A DNA stretch of 30,071 nt from an uncultured Caryophanales bacterium (GCA_905206805.1 CAJLIR010000014.1:1-30071), one strand, 5' to 3'. Numbered from the stretch's first letter, positions 14,906 to 22,767 are shown. Program-made: numbers and translations. The notes: generated from the letters alone by a model not told the origin.

Positions 14906-15256
14906 ATGATTAAAGAGAGAAATATTGCTATGTGTGTAATTTTATCTATCGTTACATTTGGAATTTATGGACTAGTTTGGTTTTTCAATATGAATAGTGA
15001 CGCTAGAACAGTTAGTGGCGACAATAGTATTTCTGGTGGTAAAGCAATTTTATTTTCTTTGTTAACTTGTGGTCTTTATATGATTTATTGGAATTACAAA
15101 ATGGGTAAAACAATATATCAAGCTGAGGTTAATAAAGGAATGCAAAACTGTTCAGATAACTCAACTTTATATTTAATCCTTAGTATTTTTGGATTAGCTA
15201 TTGTAAGTGAATGTTTAATTCAAAATGAATTAAATAAATTTGCAACAGTACAATAA
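14906..15256 (+). CDS. DUF4234 membrane protein
   Basis: A 116-residue protein with two to three helices. ERNIAMCVILSIVTFGIYGLVWF at the start, the NSDARTVSG turn and LLTCGLYMIYWNYKMGK follow the DUF4234 pattern (paired GIY/GLY-x-W helices). The function is unknown; the family often sits with other small membrane proteins, as here. It has its own promoter and terminator. Family confident, role unknown. Confidence 0.85.
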   Translation: MIKERNIAMCVILSIVTFGIYGLVWFFNMNSDARTVSGDNSISGGKAILFSLLTCGLYMIYWNYKMGKTIYQAEVNKGMQNCSDNSTLYLILSIFGLAIVSECLIQNELNKFATVQ

Positions 15257-15270
15257 TTTATTTGTTCTAC

Positions 15271-15296
15271 AAAACAACATTAATTTGTTGTTTTTA
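15271..15296 (+). terminator. DUF4234 gene terminator
   Basis: AAAACAACA, loop TTAATT, TGTTGTTTT with further T residues. Confidence 0.8.
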
Positions 15297-15320
15297 TTAT
15301 AAAAAAATAAAATTATAGTG

Positions 15321-15326
15321 TATAAT
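15321..15326 (+). promoter_or_regulatory. -10 box of gltX
   Basis: A perfect TATAAT 18 bases before the ATG at 15345. Transcription would begin almost on the ribosome site (AGAGGTG, 15333-15339), giving a minimal leader. The -35 is poor. Confidence 0.5.
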
Positions 15327-15344
15327 ATTAAAAGAGGTGTTTTT

Positions 15345-16994
15345 ATGGATAGAAAAGAATTTGCAAATCTCCTACTACCAGGAGTTACAAAAACAATAGA
15401 AGATTATGAAAAAATGTATCCTGAAAGAAATTTAAGCGACGGAGCAATAGTAACTAGATATGCACCAAGTCCAACAGGTTTTGTACATATGGGAGCATTA
15501 TATGCATCCTTTATCGCAAGTAAAATGGCTAGTCAAACAAATGGAGTATTTTATTTAAGAATAGAAGATACTGACCAAAAAAGAAGCATTGACAATGGTG
15601 TTAATTTAATAATAAAAGATTTGAAAGATTTTAATATTAAATTTGATGAAGGAATGATATCAGAAACTGAGTGGAATGGTGAATATGGGCCATATATTCA
15701 ATCAGAAAGAAGAGAAATATATTGGGCATTTGCTAAATATTTAATTGAAAATGATATGGCTTATCCTTGTTTTTGTACAGAGGATGATTTAAATGAAATA
15801 AGACAAAAACAAGAAAAATATAAAAGTCGTATTGGATATTATGGAAGATATACAAGATGTAGAAATTTAAGTATTGATGAAGCTTTAGAAAAAATAAAAA
15901 ATGGTGAAAAATATGTAATTCGTCTTAAATCACCAGGACATTTTGATAATAAATTTAAGTTTACAGATTGTATTAAAGGTAGTATGGAATTACCTGAAAA
16001 CGATTTAGATATTGTTATTATTAAAGGAGATGGACTTCCAACTTATCATTTTGCCCATTTAGTTGATGACCACTTAATGCGTACTACTCATGTTATTAGA
16101 GGAGATGAATGGTTATCAAGTATTCCTATTCATACACAATTATTTAGAATGTTTAATTTTAAAGTTCCTAAATATGCTCATTTAGCTCCTTTAACTAAAG
16201 AAGAAAATGGAAATAAAAGAAAATTATCAAAAAGAAAAGATCCAGAAGCAGCAGTATCATATTATCATGAAAGAGGAATTCCAAAAGAAGCAGTTATTCT
16301 TTATTTAGCTACGATTGCAAACTCAAATTTTGAAGAATGGATGGAACATAATAAAGATAAAGATTTAAGTGAATTTAAAATGGAATTCAAAAAAATGAGT
16401 TCTAGTAGTGGAGCTTTATTTGACTTAGAAAAATTACTTAATATATCTAAAAACTATTTATCTAAATTAAGTGCAAAAGAAATATATGATAGAGTATATA
16501 ATTGGTCATGTGAATTTGACTTAGAATTTAAGGAATTATTAGAAAAATATAAAGAAAAATCAATTTCAATTTTTAATATTGAAAGAGAACAGGCAAAACC
16601 TAGAAAAGATTATTCTTGTTATTCTGATATAAAAAATCAAATTTGGTATATGTATGATGAATTATTTGATAAAAATGAAAAAAATTATGAATTTCAAAAA
16701 ATAACTGATAAGGAAGAAATTAAAAAAATACTTACTACTTATATTAATGAATATTATGTGGATAGTGATTCTGATGCTTGGTTTAATAAGATGAAAGAAA
16801 TGGCAGAAAAATTAGGATATGCATCTAATATGAAAGAATATAAGCAAAATCCAGATAATTATAAAGGTAATATAGCTGATATTAGTAATGTTCTAAGGGT
16901 TGCTTTAACTACAAAATCAATGACTCCTGATTTATATCAAATTATGAAAATATTAGGTAGTGACACAATTAAGAAAAGATTTGAACTTATATAA
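15345..16994 (+). CDS. gltX: Glutamyl-tRNA synthetase
   Basis: A class I synthetase of 549 residues that charges tRNA-Glu, and perhaps tRNA-Gln if non-discriminating. It has YAPSPTGFVHMG (39-50) as the HIGH region, LRIEDTDQKRS, and KRKLSKRKDP as the KMSKS region. The C-terminal part is longer and more divergent than in Escherichia coli, as in other AT-rich Bacillota. A GTG at 15318 is in frame but overlaps the -10 box, so the ATG at 15345 with AGAGGTG is the start. It is a single-gene unit ending in a 7-bp-stem terminator. No glnS or gatCAB is visible here, so tRNA specificity cannot be settled. Confidence 0.95.
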   Translation: MDRKEFANLLLPGVTKTIEDYEKMYPERNLSDGAIVTRYAPSPTGFVHMGALYASFIASKMASQTNGVFYLRIEDTDQKRSIDNGVNLIIKDLKDFNIKFDEGMISETEWNGEYGPYIQSERREIYWAFAKYLIENDMAYPCFCTEDDLNEIRQKQEKYKSRIGYYGRYTRCRNLSIDEALEKIKNGEKYVIRLKSPGHFDNKFKFTDCIKGSMELPENDLDIVIIKGDGLPTYHFAHLVDDHLMRTTHVIRGDEWLSSIPIHTQLFRMFNFKVPKYAHLAPLTKEENGNKRKLSKRKDPEAAVSYYHERGIPKEAVILYLATIANSNFEEWMEHNKDKDLSEFKMEFKKMSSSSGALFDLEKLLNISKNYLSKLSAKEIYDRVYNWSCEFDLEFKELLEKYKEKSISIFNIEREQAKPRKDYSCYSDIKNQIWYMYDELFDKNEKNYEFQKITDKEEIKKILTTYINEYYVDSDSDAWFNKMKEMAEKLGYASNMKEYKQNPDNYKGNIADISNVLRVALTTKSMTPDLYQIMKILGSDTIKKRFELI

Positions 16995-17015
16995 GACTAT
17001 TGATATAGTCTTTTT
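16994..17015 (+). terminator. gltX terminator
   Basis: AGACTAT, loop TGAT, ATAGTCT, TTTT. The stem starts on the last base of the stop codon. Confidence 0.88.
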
Positions 17016-17049
17016 GTGTTGTAAAATACACAAAAAATGTAAATTTTTC

Positions 17050-17078
17050 TTGACAAACTAAATAAGATATAGTATTAT
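17050..17078 (+). promoter_or_regulatory. Promoter of the small membrane protein gene
   Basis: A perfect TTGACA, 17 bases, TATTAT. Strong by sequence. The part AAGATAT..TATTAT resembles the promoter at 17347-17375. Confidence 0.8.
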
Positions 17079-17111
17079 AGTGTAATTTTCATTGAAAAAG
17101 GGGGAATACAT

Positions 17112-17306
17112 ATGAAAATTAATATAGGAAAGGTTATATTAATAATATTATATTCGATTGCAATTGGATTAGGTATATTTGCTTCAAGTATCTCGCTATT
17201 AACGAATAATAAAATATTAGAATATACCTTATTAATAATTACTTATTTGACAGGTATAATGTTAGTAAGAGTCAGAAGAAAATATCCGATTTTTATAAAA
17301 AAATAG
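17112..17306 (+). CDS. Small two-helix membrane protein
   Basis: A 64-residue protein: an N-terminal helix (about 7-29), a short polar turn (TNNK), a second helix (about 35-52), then a basic tail (VRRKYPIFIKK). The basic C-terminus and short basic N-terminus predict both ends inside. It has a strong promoter and a GGGGGA ribosome site, so it is probably expressed. No family recognised. It could be a membrane regulator or simply an uncharacterised small protein. Confidence 0.65.
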   Translation: MKINIGKVILIILYSIAIGLGIFASSISLLTNNKILEYTLLIITYLTGIMLVRVRRKYPIFIKK

Positions 17307-17346
17307 AAGTTTCATGTAGAAAAATAGAAATTAGAAACAAATTATG

Positions 17347-17400
17347 TTGACATGATTAAAAAAAGATATTATTATGGAAAATACGTGATGATATCTTTTT
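17347..17400 (+). promoter_or_regulatory. Promoter embedded in a U-tailed hairpin
   Basis: TTGACA (17347-17352), 17 bases, TATTAT (17370-17375). The -10 lies in the 5' arm of an imperfect inverted repeat (GATATTATTATG with CGTGATGATATC, 17365-17395) followed by TTTTT. As RNA from upstream, the repeat would form a terminator for the 17112 gene. As DNA, it contains the promoter for the 17422 gene and could be an operator. Confidence 0.55.
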
Positions 17401-17421
17401 ATATGTTAGGAAGGTGATAAT

Positions 17422-18741
17422 ATGAACAACAAAAATATTAATATAAGAATTTTGATAGGTCAAGAACTAGGTGAAATATATTTGGTAGTACAACAATATA
17501 TAAATAATAAGTGGCAACATTATCCTAGTAACAAATATTGCGGAAATTATTTAGTTGGAAAGAAAATTAAAGAAATATTAAAGTATAACATTGAAGATGT
17601 TCGTAAAAATGATAGAAATGATTTATTAAAATTTAAAATAACTAATAATATTTATGTGTATATAAATGAGTATTCTATACTGAAGAATTATTCTGAATTG
17701 AAGGATTTAAATAAATTAATAATAAAAAATTTAATTTGTCAAAAAATTTCTGATAAAACTGTTTTGGTAAAAAAAGTACACAAAAATGTTTCAAATAGTG
17801 GTGTATTTAAGTTGGCCATTTTATCTTCTATTTCTTTAGGTTGTGTTGCTATATCAAGTTATATTAATATTAATAATCAAAAAAAACAAGTGGATAATGA
17901 TTTAAAAAATATATCTTCTTTTACAGCAAATAATTCTTATGATTTTGTTTCAAATAACTATGAAACTGATGATTCAAATAGATTTAATGAATATTCTAAT
18001 ATTATGAGAATAAATACTATTAATGCTTTAAAAAACAAAGCTATTTCAGATCATAAATTAAATACTGATATTTTTATAGAGATACCAAAATTAGAAGAGA
18101 CAAGTAATAATAATCTTGAAGAAAATAATGTTTTAGATAAATTTTGTGTTAAATTATCCTCTATGTATTTTATGGATTATGATAAGGTTAATAAAATATA
18201 TTTAGATAATAAAGATGAAATTGATTCATCAAGCAATTTTGAACTTACATATTTATTAAAAGTTAAAGATGAATTTTATAGAGATGATTCTATTTCTAAA
18301 GAGTCAATTGTATCTAGTATGTCATCTTTTGAAAAAGAAAAATGTATTATTGAAATTGCTAAAAATATATATAAAGTTGATGATGATGAAACTTATGCTT
18401 TATTGTTAGCAATTCATAGACTTGAAACTTATTATGGAACTTCAGATAAATGTGTATATGATAATAATCCTGGTGGATTAAGAGAAAATGGTGAATTTTT
18501 AAATTTCAAAACATTTGAAATTGGTGCTGAAAGTTTCGTAAGAAATACTTTAAAAATAAGAAAGCAAGCTATAGAGAAAAATGGTTATGATGATATTGAA
18601 TATAGTATGCAGACAATTTATTGTGAGGGCGAAAATGATTGGGCTTATCAGGTAGAATTACTTAAAAATGATATTTTAGATAGTAATCAAATAGAAGAAT
18701 ACTTATCTGAAGCGAAAACGTATGTAAAAAAATACAAATAA
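17422..18741 (+). CDS. Membrane-anchored murein hydrolase-like protein with cytoplasmic N-terminal domain
   Basis: A 439-residue protein in three parts. Residues 1-125 form a basic, soluble, unrecognised domain. One membrane helix follows (about 128-147, FKLAILSSISLGCVAISSYI), and with the basic residues before it, the N-terminus should be inside. A low-complexity Asn/Ser/Asp linker leads to an outside domain (about 310-439) with AIHRLETYYGTS (E335), DNNPGGLRENGEFL (347-360) and FEIGAESFVRN. That pattern is of a glucosaminidase/lysozyme-like fold, with E335 as likely catalytic acid. It probably cuts the glycan strand. The large cytoplasmic domain is unusual for a hydrolase and may link it to an inside partner. 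The ribosome site is GGAAGGTGAT. Confidence 0.72.
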   Translation: MNNKNINIRILIGQELGEIYLVVQQYINNKWQHYPSNKYCGNYLVGKKIKEILKYNIEDVRKNDRNDLLKFKITNNIYVYINEYSILKNYSELKDLNKLIIKNLICQKISDKTVLVKKVHKNVSNSGVFKLAILSSISLGCVAISSYININNQKKQVDNDLKNISSFTANNSYDFVSNNYETDDSNRFNEYSNIMRINTINALKNKAISDHKLNTDIFIEIPKLEETSNNNLEENNVLDKFCVKLSSMYFMDYDKVNKIYLDNKDEIDSSSNFELTYLLKVKDEFYRDDSISKESIVSSMSSFEKEKCIIEIAKNIYKVDDDETYALLLAIHRLETYYGTSDKCVYDNNPGGLRENGEFLNFKTFEIGAESFVRNTLKIRKQAIEKNGYDDIEYSMQTIYCEGENDWAYQVELLKNDILDSNQIEEYLSEAKTYVKKYK

Positions 18742-18771
18742 AAAAATATTGCTTTATTGCGCAATATTTTT
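18742..18771. terminator. Two-way terminator between convergent genes
   Basis: AAAAATATTGC, loop TTTATTGC, GCAATATTTTT. A runs on the left and T runs on the right serve both strands. It separates the murein hydrolase gene from the minus-strand VanY-like gene. Confidence 0.85.
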
Positions 18772-19942
18772 ATTTTACATAATATTCATAATATTCTTCG
18801 AAAGTTAATCCTTCATTTTTTATTGTTGTTGCAGCACTAATTCCTACATATCTATAATGCCATGGTTCATAAATATAACCAGTAATATATTCTTTATCTT
18901 TAGGATATCTTAAAATAAATCCATATTTATAGGCATTTTCTTGCATCCACTTAAATCCATCAGAATTTTCGAATGTATCTAAATCTAAACCATATTCTGG
19001 AATTAAATCCATAGCTAAGCCTGTATGATGTTCTGAAAATCCTGGTCTTGCTGAATATGTATCAGCATTTTTTTTACCATCAGTATTAACATAATATGTG
19101 TATAGGGCATTTTGATCAGAATAACTTCTATAAGGAGAAGCTATAAAAATTGAAACATTATCATTTTTTGCTGCATTATACATTTTTTTAAATTCCTCAT
19201 AAACGTCTGCTCTAATTTTATTAGGGTATCCGTGTTCTGAAAGAACCGTAACAAGATTGCCTGGTTTATAATTGTTTTCAATTTTATAATGTTTATTTAC
19301 AATCATTAATGTATCTTTACTTGTATCAGTTGATTCATAATTTTCATAAAATGTTGTATCTAAATTAGAATTAACATTTGTAACGATTTCTTTACTAGTA
19401 AGATTGTTATTTTTTGAATAATAATTAACATATCTTTCTAAATTATCTTTTTTGTAATATTTTTCATTGATTAAATTTAATAAAAAATTTACTATATAAT
19501 CTTTATTATTTTCATCTTTTAAAGATTGATCTGTATTACTATTTTCGATATATTCTTCTAACTCATTATTAATAAGTTTAATAATATTACTATTTTCTAT
19601 GGTTGAATATTTATTTTTAAAATTTACGTACTTATCTAGGTTTTCAAGTTTAAAATCATCTAAAGTATAATATTCAATTAATTTATCATAAGAATTTACG
19701 CAATCAATATTAGATTGACTACAATAATTTATAAAATTTACAATTTCTTCTTTATCTAAATCATTATTTTTATCATAATAACTTACATATAAATTATAAT
19801 TTTCTTCTTTATAATTATTTAGTGAACTAAAAATATTTTTATTATTTTTTAATAATAAATGTTGTATCAGTAAAATAGTTAATATAATTAAAATTATGAT
19901 TAATAAAATTAAAATAACAATTTTCTTTTTCCTCTTTTTCAT
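18770..19942 (-). CDS. D-alanyl-D-alanine carboxypeptidase, VanY-like (M15B)
   Basis: A 390-residue protein with an N-terminal membrane anchor (about 7-30) and an extracellular C-terminal M15B domain. Zinc ligands are H305 and D312 in SEHHTGLAMD and H362 in EPWHYR, with E359 as catalytic acid. It trims the terminal D-Ala from peptidoglycan stems. Between anchor and enzyme are three degenerate repeats of about 25 residues, such as NLYVSYYDKNNDLDKEEIV and NLERYVNYYSKNNNLTSKEI, possibly wall-binding or spacer units. It is second in an operon, 10 bases after the phosphoesterase. No vanR/S or vanH/A genes are present, so this is wall turnover rather than a resistance cluster. Confidence 0.93.
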   Translation of the reverse strand: MKKRKKKIVILILLIIILIILTILLIQHLLLKNNKNIFSSLNNYKEENYNLYVSYYDKNNDLDKEEIVNFINYCSQSNIDCVNSYDKLIEYYTLDDFKLENLDKYVNFKNKYSTIENSNIIKLINNELEEYIENSNTDQSLKDENNKDYIVNFLLNLINEKYYKKDNLERYVNYYSKNNNLTSKEIVTNVNSNLDTTFYENYESTDTSKDTLMIVNKHYKIENNYKPGNLVTVLSEHGYPNKIRADVYEEFKKMYNAAKNDNVSIFIASPYRSYSDQNALYTYYVNTDGKKNADTYSARPGFSEHHTGLAMDLIPEYGLDLDTFENSDGFKWMQENAYKYGFILRYPKDKEYITGYIYEPWHYRYVGISAATTIKNEGLTFEEYYEYYVK

Positions 19943-19952
19943 TTTAAATGCC

Positions 19953-20846
19953 TCACTTACTAGTTAATCTATATAAATTTATAGATGGCTTATTAAATAA
20001 TCTAAGTTTTAATGTAGATGTTCCAATTCCACCCGATATATATAATTTTGTGCCTTCTAATTCATAATAATCCTTATAATATTTTTTTGAACCGTTAGGT
20101 TTATATAATGATCCAATAAATGGTATAGTAATTTGTCCATTATGTGAATGACCAGCCAAAATTAAATCGTAGTTATTGTAATCAAAATCTAAAATTTTAT
20201 CTGGTTCATGCATTAACATTATTTTGTAAATAATGTTATTAGTATTTTGTTCATCACTAAGAAAATTATTTATATTTTTTATTGCGTCATTAATATCGTC
20301 ATTTGTATTAATTCCTGAAAATAAAATTACTGAATTATTACTATTATATAAAGAATCATAATTATTATTTAAGTCGGTGAAACCTGTTTCTTTTAAGATT
20401 TCGCTAAAATTTTCATCGTGATTACCATTTACTGCATATTTTTTTATATTACTTTTCATATTATTTAAAGTACTTTTGAATTCCCCTAACTCTTCATTAT
20501 TTAATTTCTTATCTAATAAATCACCGGTAAAAACTATAATATCTGGTTTAATTAAATTAACTTTATCAACTATTTTTTTTAAGTCAGAATTATTTGTGGT
20601 ATTACCATAATGTAGGTCTGTTATGTGTACTATTTTTAAACCATAAAAATTGTCAGTAAAATTTTCATTTACAATTTTATATTCTTTAACTTTTAATCCT
20701 TTAGTACCAATAAATCTACTATATAATAAGATAATTATTAGGATAAAAATTATAAAAAATAATATCTTAATAATTTTTTTTGATTTAGTTTTTTTATTTT
20801 CCTTTAATTGTTCATTAATCTTTATTTCTTTTTTTGACTCGTTCAT
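19953..20846 (-). CDS. Membrane-anchored metallophosphoesterase (YkuE/YaeI-like)
   Basis: A 297-residue protein with a basic N-terminus, one membrane helix (about 27-43) and a calcineurin-type domain. All metal-binding blocks are present: IVHITDLHYG (D77, H79), VFTGDLLD, VNGNHDE and AGHSHNGQ. The closing IPFIGSLYKPNG and YISGGIGTS are typical of the YkuE/YaeI type, some of which act on lipid phosphoesters. The substrate here is unknown. It is the first gene of an operon with the VanY-like enzyme, which points to envelope work. The ribosome site is GGTGAG. Confidence 0.92.
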   Translation of the reverse strand: MNESKKEIKINEQLKENKKTKSKKIIKILFFIIFILIIILLYSRFIGTKGLKVKEYKIVNENFTDNFYGLKIVHITDLHYGNTTNNSDLKKIVDKVNLIKPDIIVFTGDLLDKKLNNEELGEFKSTLNNMKSNIKKYAVNGNHDENFSEILKETGFTDLNNNYDSLYNSNNSVILFSGINTNDDINDAIKNINNFLSDEQNTNNIIYKIMLMHEPDKILDFDYNNYDLILAGHSHNGQITIPFIGSLYKPNGSKKYYKDYYELEGTKLYISGGIGTSTLKLRLFNKPSINLYRLTSK

Positions 20847-20861
20847 ATACTCACCATGAAT

Positions 20862-20891
20862 ATTGTAACACGTTAAGTATAAATTAGTAAA
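20862..20891 (-). promoter_or_regulatory. Possible promoter of the phosphoesterase/VanY operon
   Basis: On the minus strand, TTTACT (20886-20891), 18 bases, TACAAT (20862-20867), 15 bases before the start codon. Confidence 0.45.
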
Positions 20892-20907
20892 TTAATAAAT
20901 TAATAAT

Positions 20908-20937
20908 TAAAAAAATCTGTAATAAAAATTACAGATT
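20908..20937 (-). terminator. CPBP gene terminator
   Basis: On the minus strand the stem AATCTGTAA / TTACAGATT with a 6-base loop is followed by a T run. It overlaps the CPBP stop codon by two bases. Confidence 0.85.
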
Positions 20938-21847
20938 ATACAAAATAAACAACTAGAAATTGTAAAGCTACCATAATACCATTATGTAACATGTGGAATC
21001 CCATTGGAACAAAAATATTATCAGTTTTATAAAGCATGTATGCAAATGCCATACCTGGTATTGAATAAGGAATTATATAAAGCATATCAATTAGTGTAAT
21101 ATTACTACCGTTAAAAACATGCATTCCTCCAAAAACAAGACCAGATATAATGATAAAGAGCCATTTATTATTAATAAGATTTCTAAAACTCTGTCTAAAA
21201 ATTAGTTCTTCTAAAACAGGAGCAAAAATAACTGCGCTTACAAAAATATAGATGGGACTTATTTGGAATTGTTCTCTAATTAATGCCTCATTATTTGGTA
21301 GTCCATCTTTTAAAAGAGAAATAATAAAATTACTAACATACATAATAAATAAAGCAATAAACCAGTATTTTAAACAATTTTTATAGTAATTTTTATGATT
21401 TTTCTTTAAATCTTTAGCGTCATTTTTTAACTTTTTAAAATGAATTAAAATAATGATTCCAATTAAAATTGCTTCATAACATAATAAATATATGACTTTC
21501 CCAAATAATGGTATTTTATTATAGTCTATATTTAGAAGTTGAAATGGTAATAATTGAAGTTGTGATAATAAAAAATAAGTTACAATTGCGCTAATTCCAA
21601 TAAGATAATTTTTAATTTGCTTAACTATTTTTTCGTAATCTTCTTTTTTCCAAATAAGAAAATATAAAATAGATGAAGATACCGCAAAAATTTGATATAT
21701 AATATAATATATTTCTATGTTTTTTGTATTTTCACTAATATTAAAAATTAAAAGTGGAATATTTTGTAATGATACTAAAATAGCGTATAACACTATAGAA
21801 CAAAATATTAATATATACAATTTATACTCATTGTTATTTTTTTTCAT
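20936..21847 (-). CDS. CPBP-family intramembrane protease
   Basis: A 303-residue protein with about eight helices. The CPBP (Rce1/Abi) motifs are complete: E213/E214 and R218 in APVLEELIFRQSFRN, FGGMHVFNG with its His, and HMLHNGIM. These form a glutamate-type protease site within the membrane. Bacterial members process peptides or give self-immunity to bacteriocins; the target here is unknown. A longer frame exists upstream, but GGAGATGAT just before the ATG at 21847 (MKKNNNEY) marks the start. It is a single gene with its own terminator. No bacteriocin gene was seen beside it. Confidence 0.92.
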   Translation of the reverse strand: MKKNNNEYKLYILIFCSIVLYAILVSLQNIPLLIFNISENTKNIEIYYIIYQIFAVSSSILYFLIWKKEDYEKIVKQIKNYLIGISAIVTYFLLSQLQLLPFQLLNIDYNKIPLFGKVIYLLCYEAILIGIIILIHFKKLKNDAKDLKKNHKNYYKNCLKYWFIALFIMYVSNFIISLLKDGLPNNEALIREQFQISPIYIFVSAVIFAPVLEELIFRQSFRNLINNKWLFIIISGLVFGGMHVFNGSNITLIDMLYIIPYSIPGMAFAYMLYKTDNIFVPMGFHMLHNGIMVALQFLVVYFV

Positions 21848-21957
21848 ATAATCATCTCCATACATATTATAAACGAAAAGAAAAAAATATAAAAGCATTT
21901 ATAAAAAATTATAATAACAAAATAATTGTTAATAATATATTTGAGAGGAGATTTAAT
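21848..21957. promoter_or_regulatory. Divergent promoter region
   Basis: TATAAT occurs on the minus strand at 21866-21871 (toward the CPBP gene) and on the plus strand at 21910-21915 (toward 21958). Neither has a good -35. The GAGAGGAG before 21958 is a strong ribosome site. Confidence 0.4.
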
Positions 21958-22386
21958 ATGAATGAAGATATTAATGCATTAGATGAAATAAATAAAGGAT
22001 GTTCAATGGGAATAGACGCAATTAATTATATTTTAGATAAAGTAGAAGATGATAAATTTAGTAATTTCTTACAAAAACAATCTGATGATTATAAAAAAAT
22101 TTCTAATAAAATAGAAAAAATTTATAATAATTATAATGAGGGAGAACCTCATGAAACAAACGTTATTAATAAAGTAATGACTTGGTCTGGGGTTAATATG
22201 AAAACTTTAACAGATCATAGTAATTCTAAAATTGCCGAATTGTTATTACAAGGAACTAATATGGGAATAATAGAAGGAAGAAAAATTTTAAATAATAAAA
22301 AATTAAATGAAGAGGTTAGTAACATAATTGATGAATATGTTAATATGCAGGAAAAATGTGTTGAAACATTAAAAGAATATTTATAA
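21958..22386 (+). CDS. Helical cytoplasmic protein, ferritin-like/DUF2383-type
   Basis: A 142-residue acidic, all-helical protein without signal or membrane segment. Its parts (INKGCSMGIDAINYILDKV, then VMTWSGVNMKTLTDHSNSKI, then AELLLQGTNMGIIEGRK) suggest a four-helix bundle resembling DUF2383/ferritin-like proteins found in many Clostridia, where they are usually left as hypothetical. No clear diiron E-x-x-H pair is seen, so iron binding is doubtful. It has a strong ribosome site, and the rimP operon promoter lies just downstream, so it is monocistronic. Confidence 0.6.
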   Translation: MNEDINALDEINKGCSMGIDAINYILDKVEDDKFSNFLQKQSDDYKKISNKIEKIYNNYNEGEPHETNVINKVMTWSGVNMKTLTDHSNSKIAELLLQGTNMGIIEGRKILNNKKLNEEVSNIIDEYVNMQEKCVETLKEYL

Positions 22387-22422
22387 AAAAACATGTAAAA
22401 TTTAATAAAACATAAAAAAGTA

Positions 22423-22452
22423 TTGATTAAATATATATTAATATGCTATAAT
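22423..22452 (+). promoter_or_regulatory. Promoter of the rimP-nusA-ylxR-infB operon
   Basis: TTGATT (22423-22428), 18 bases, and TGC plus a perfect TATAAT (22447-22452), an extended -10 like that of proS. Confidence 0.8.
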
Positions 22453-22467
22453 TTTTCTAGTAGAAAG

Positions 22468-22493
22468 GAAGAGTGGGAATGCCCACTCTTTCA
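22468..22493 (+). promoter_or_regulatory. Leader hairpin of the rimP operon
   Basis: A GC-rich stem AGAGTGGG / CCCACTCT with loop AATG, extended by A-T and G-U pairs and followed by TTTC. It is the most GC-rich stem in the window and lies about 10 bases after the expected transcription start. The T run is too short for a strong terminator, so it could be an attenuator, a protein-binding site or a 5' stabiliser. The GTG at 22473 inside it is not a start. Confidence 0.7.
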
Positions 22494-22511
22494 TTTGATA
22501 TTGGAGGATAT

Positions 22512-22766
22512 ATGAAAATAGAAGAAAAAATACGTGAAATATTAGAAAAAGTAATAACTGATAATGGTTATATTTTATCTGATGTAGTTTATGAAAAAGA
22601 AGATGGAAATAATTTTTTAAGACTAATAATTGATAAAAAAGATATAATTACAGTAGATGATTGTGTAATTGTTAGTAATTTAGTTAATCCAATTTTGGAT
22701 AGTGTTGATCCAATTGATGATAAATATATTTTGGATGTTTGTTCAAAAGAGAAAGGTTGTGAATAA
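22512..22766 (+). CDS. rimP: Ribosome maturation factor RimP, N-terminal domain only
   Basis: An 84-residue protein matching the RimP N-terminal domain along its length: NGYILSDVVYEKEDGNNFLR, LIIDKKDIITVDDCVIVSN, then LDSVDPIDDKYILDVCSKE. RimP helps assemble the small ribosomal subunit. The usual protein is about 150 residues: after YxLEVSSPGxxR comes an SH3-like C-terminal domain. Here the chain ends at DVCSKEKGCE, so the SSPG motif is degraded and the second domain is gone. The DNA after the stop is the nusA start, so no hidden remainder exists in another frame. The start at 22512 has GGAGG. nusA follows after one base. Confidence 0.85.
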   Translation: MKIEEKIREILEKVITDNGYILSDVVYEKEDGNNFLRLIIDKKDIITVDDCVIVSNLVNPILDSVDPIDDKYILDVCSKEKGCE

Positions 22767-22767
22767 A

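Noticed and set aside
15318..15344. GTG start for gltX
   Set aside because: It overlaps the TATAAT box. The ATG at 15345 has a correct ribosome site and family-like N-terminus.
18770..19942. Vancomycin-resistance cluster
   Set aside because: A VanY-like enzyme alone is normal wall turnover. No VanR/S, VanH or D-Ala-D-Lac ligase is present.
22473..22511. GTG start giving a longer RimP
   Set aside because: The codon lies in the leader hairpin. The ATG at 22512 has GGAGG and matches the family start.
22702..22767. Upstream in-frame extension of NusA
   Set aside because: It overlaps rimP in another frame, while MDTKEF at 22768 is the standard NusA start.
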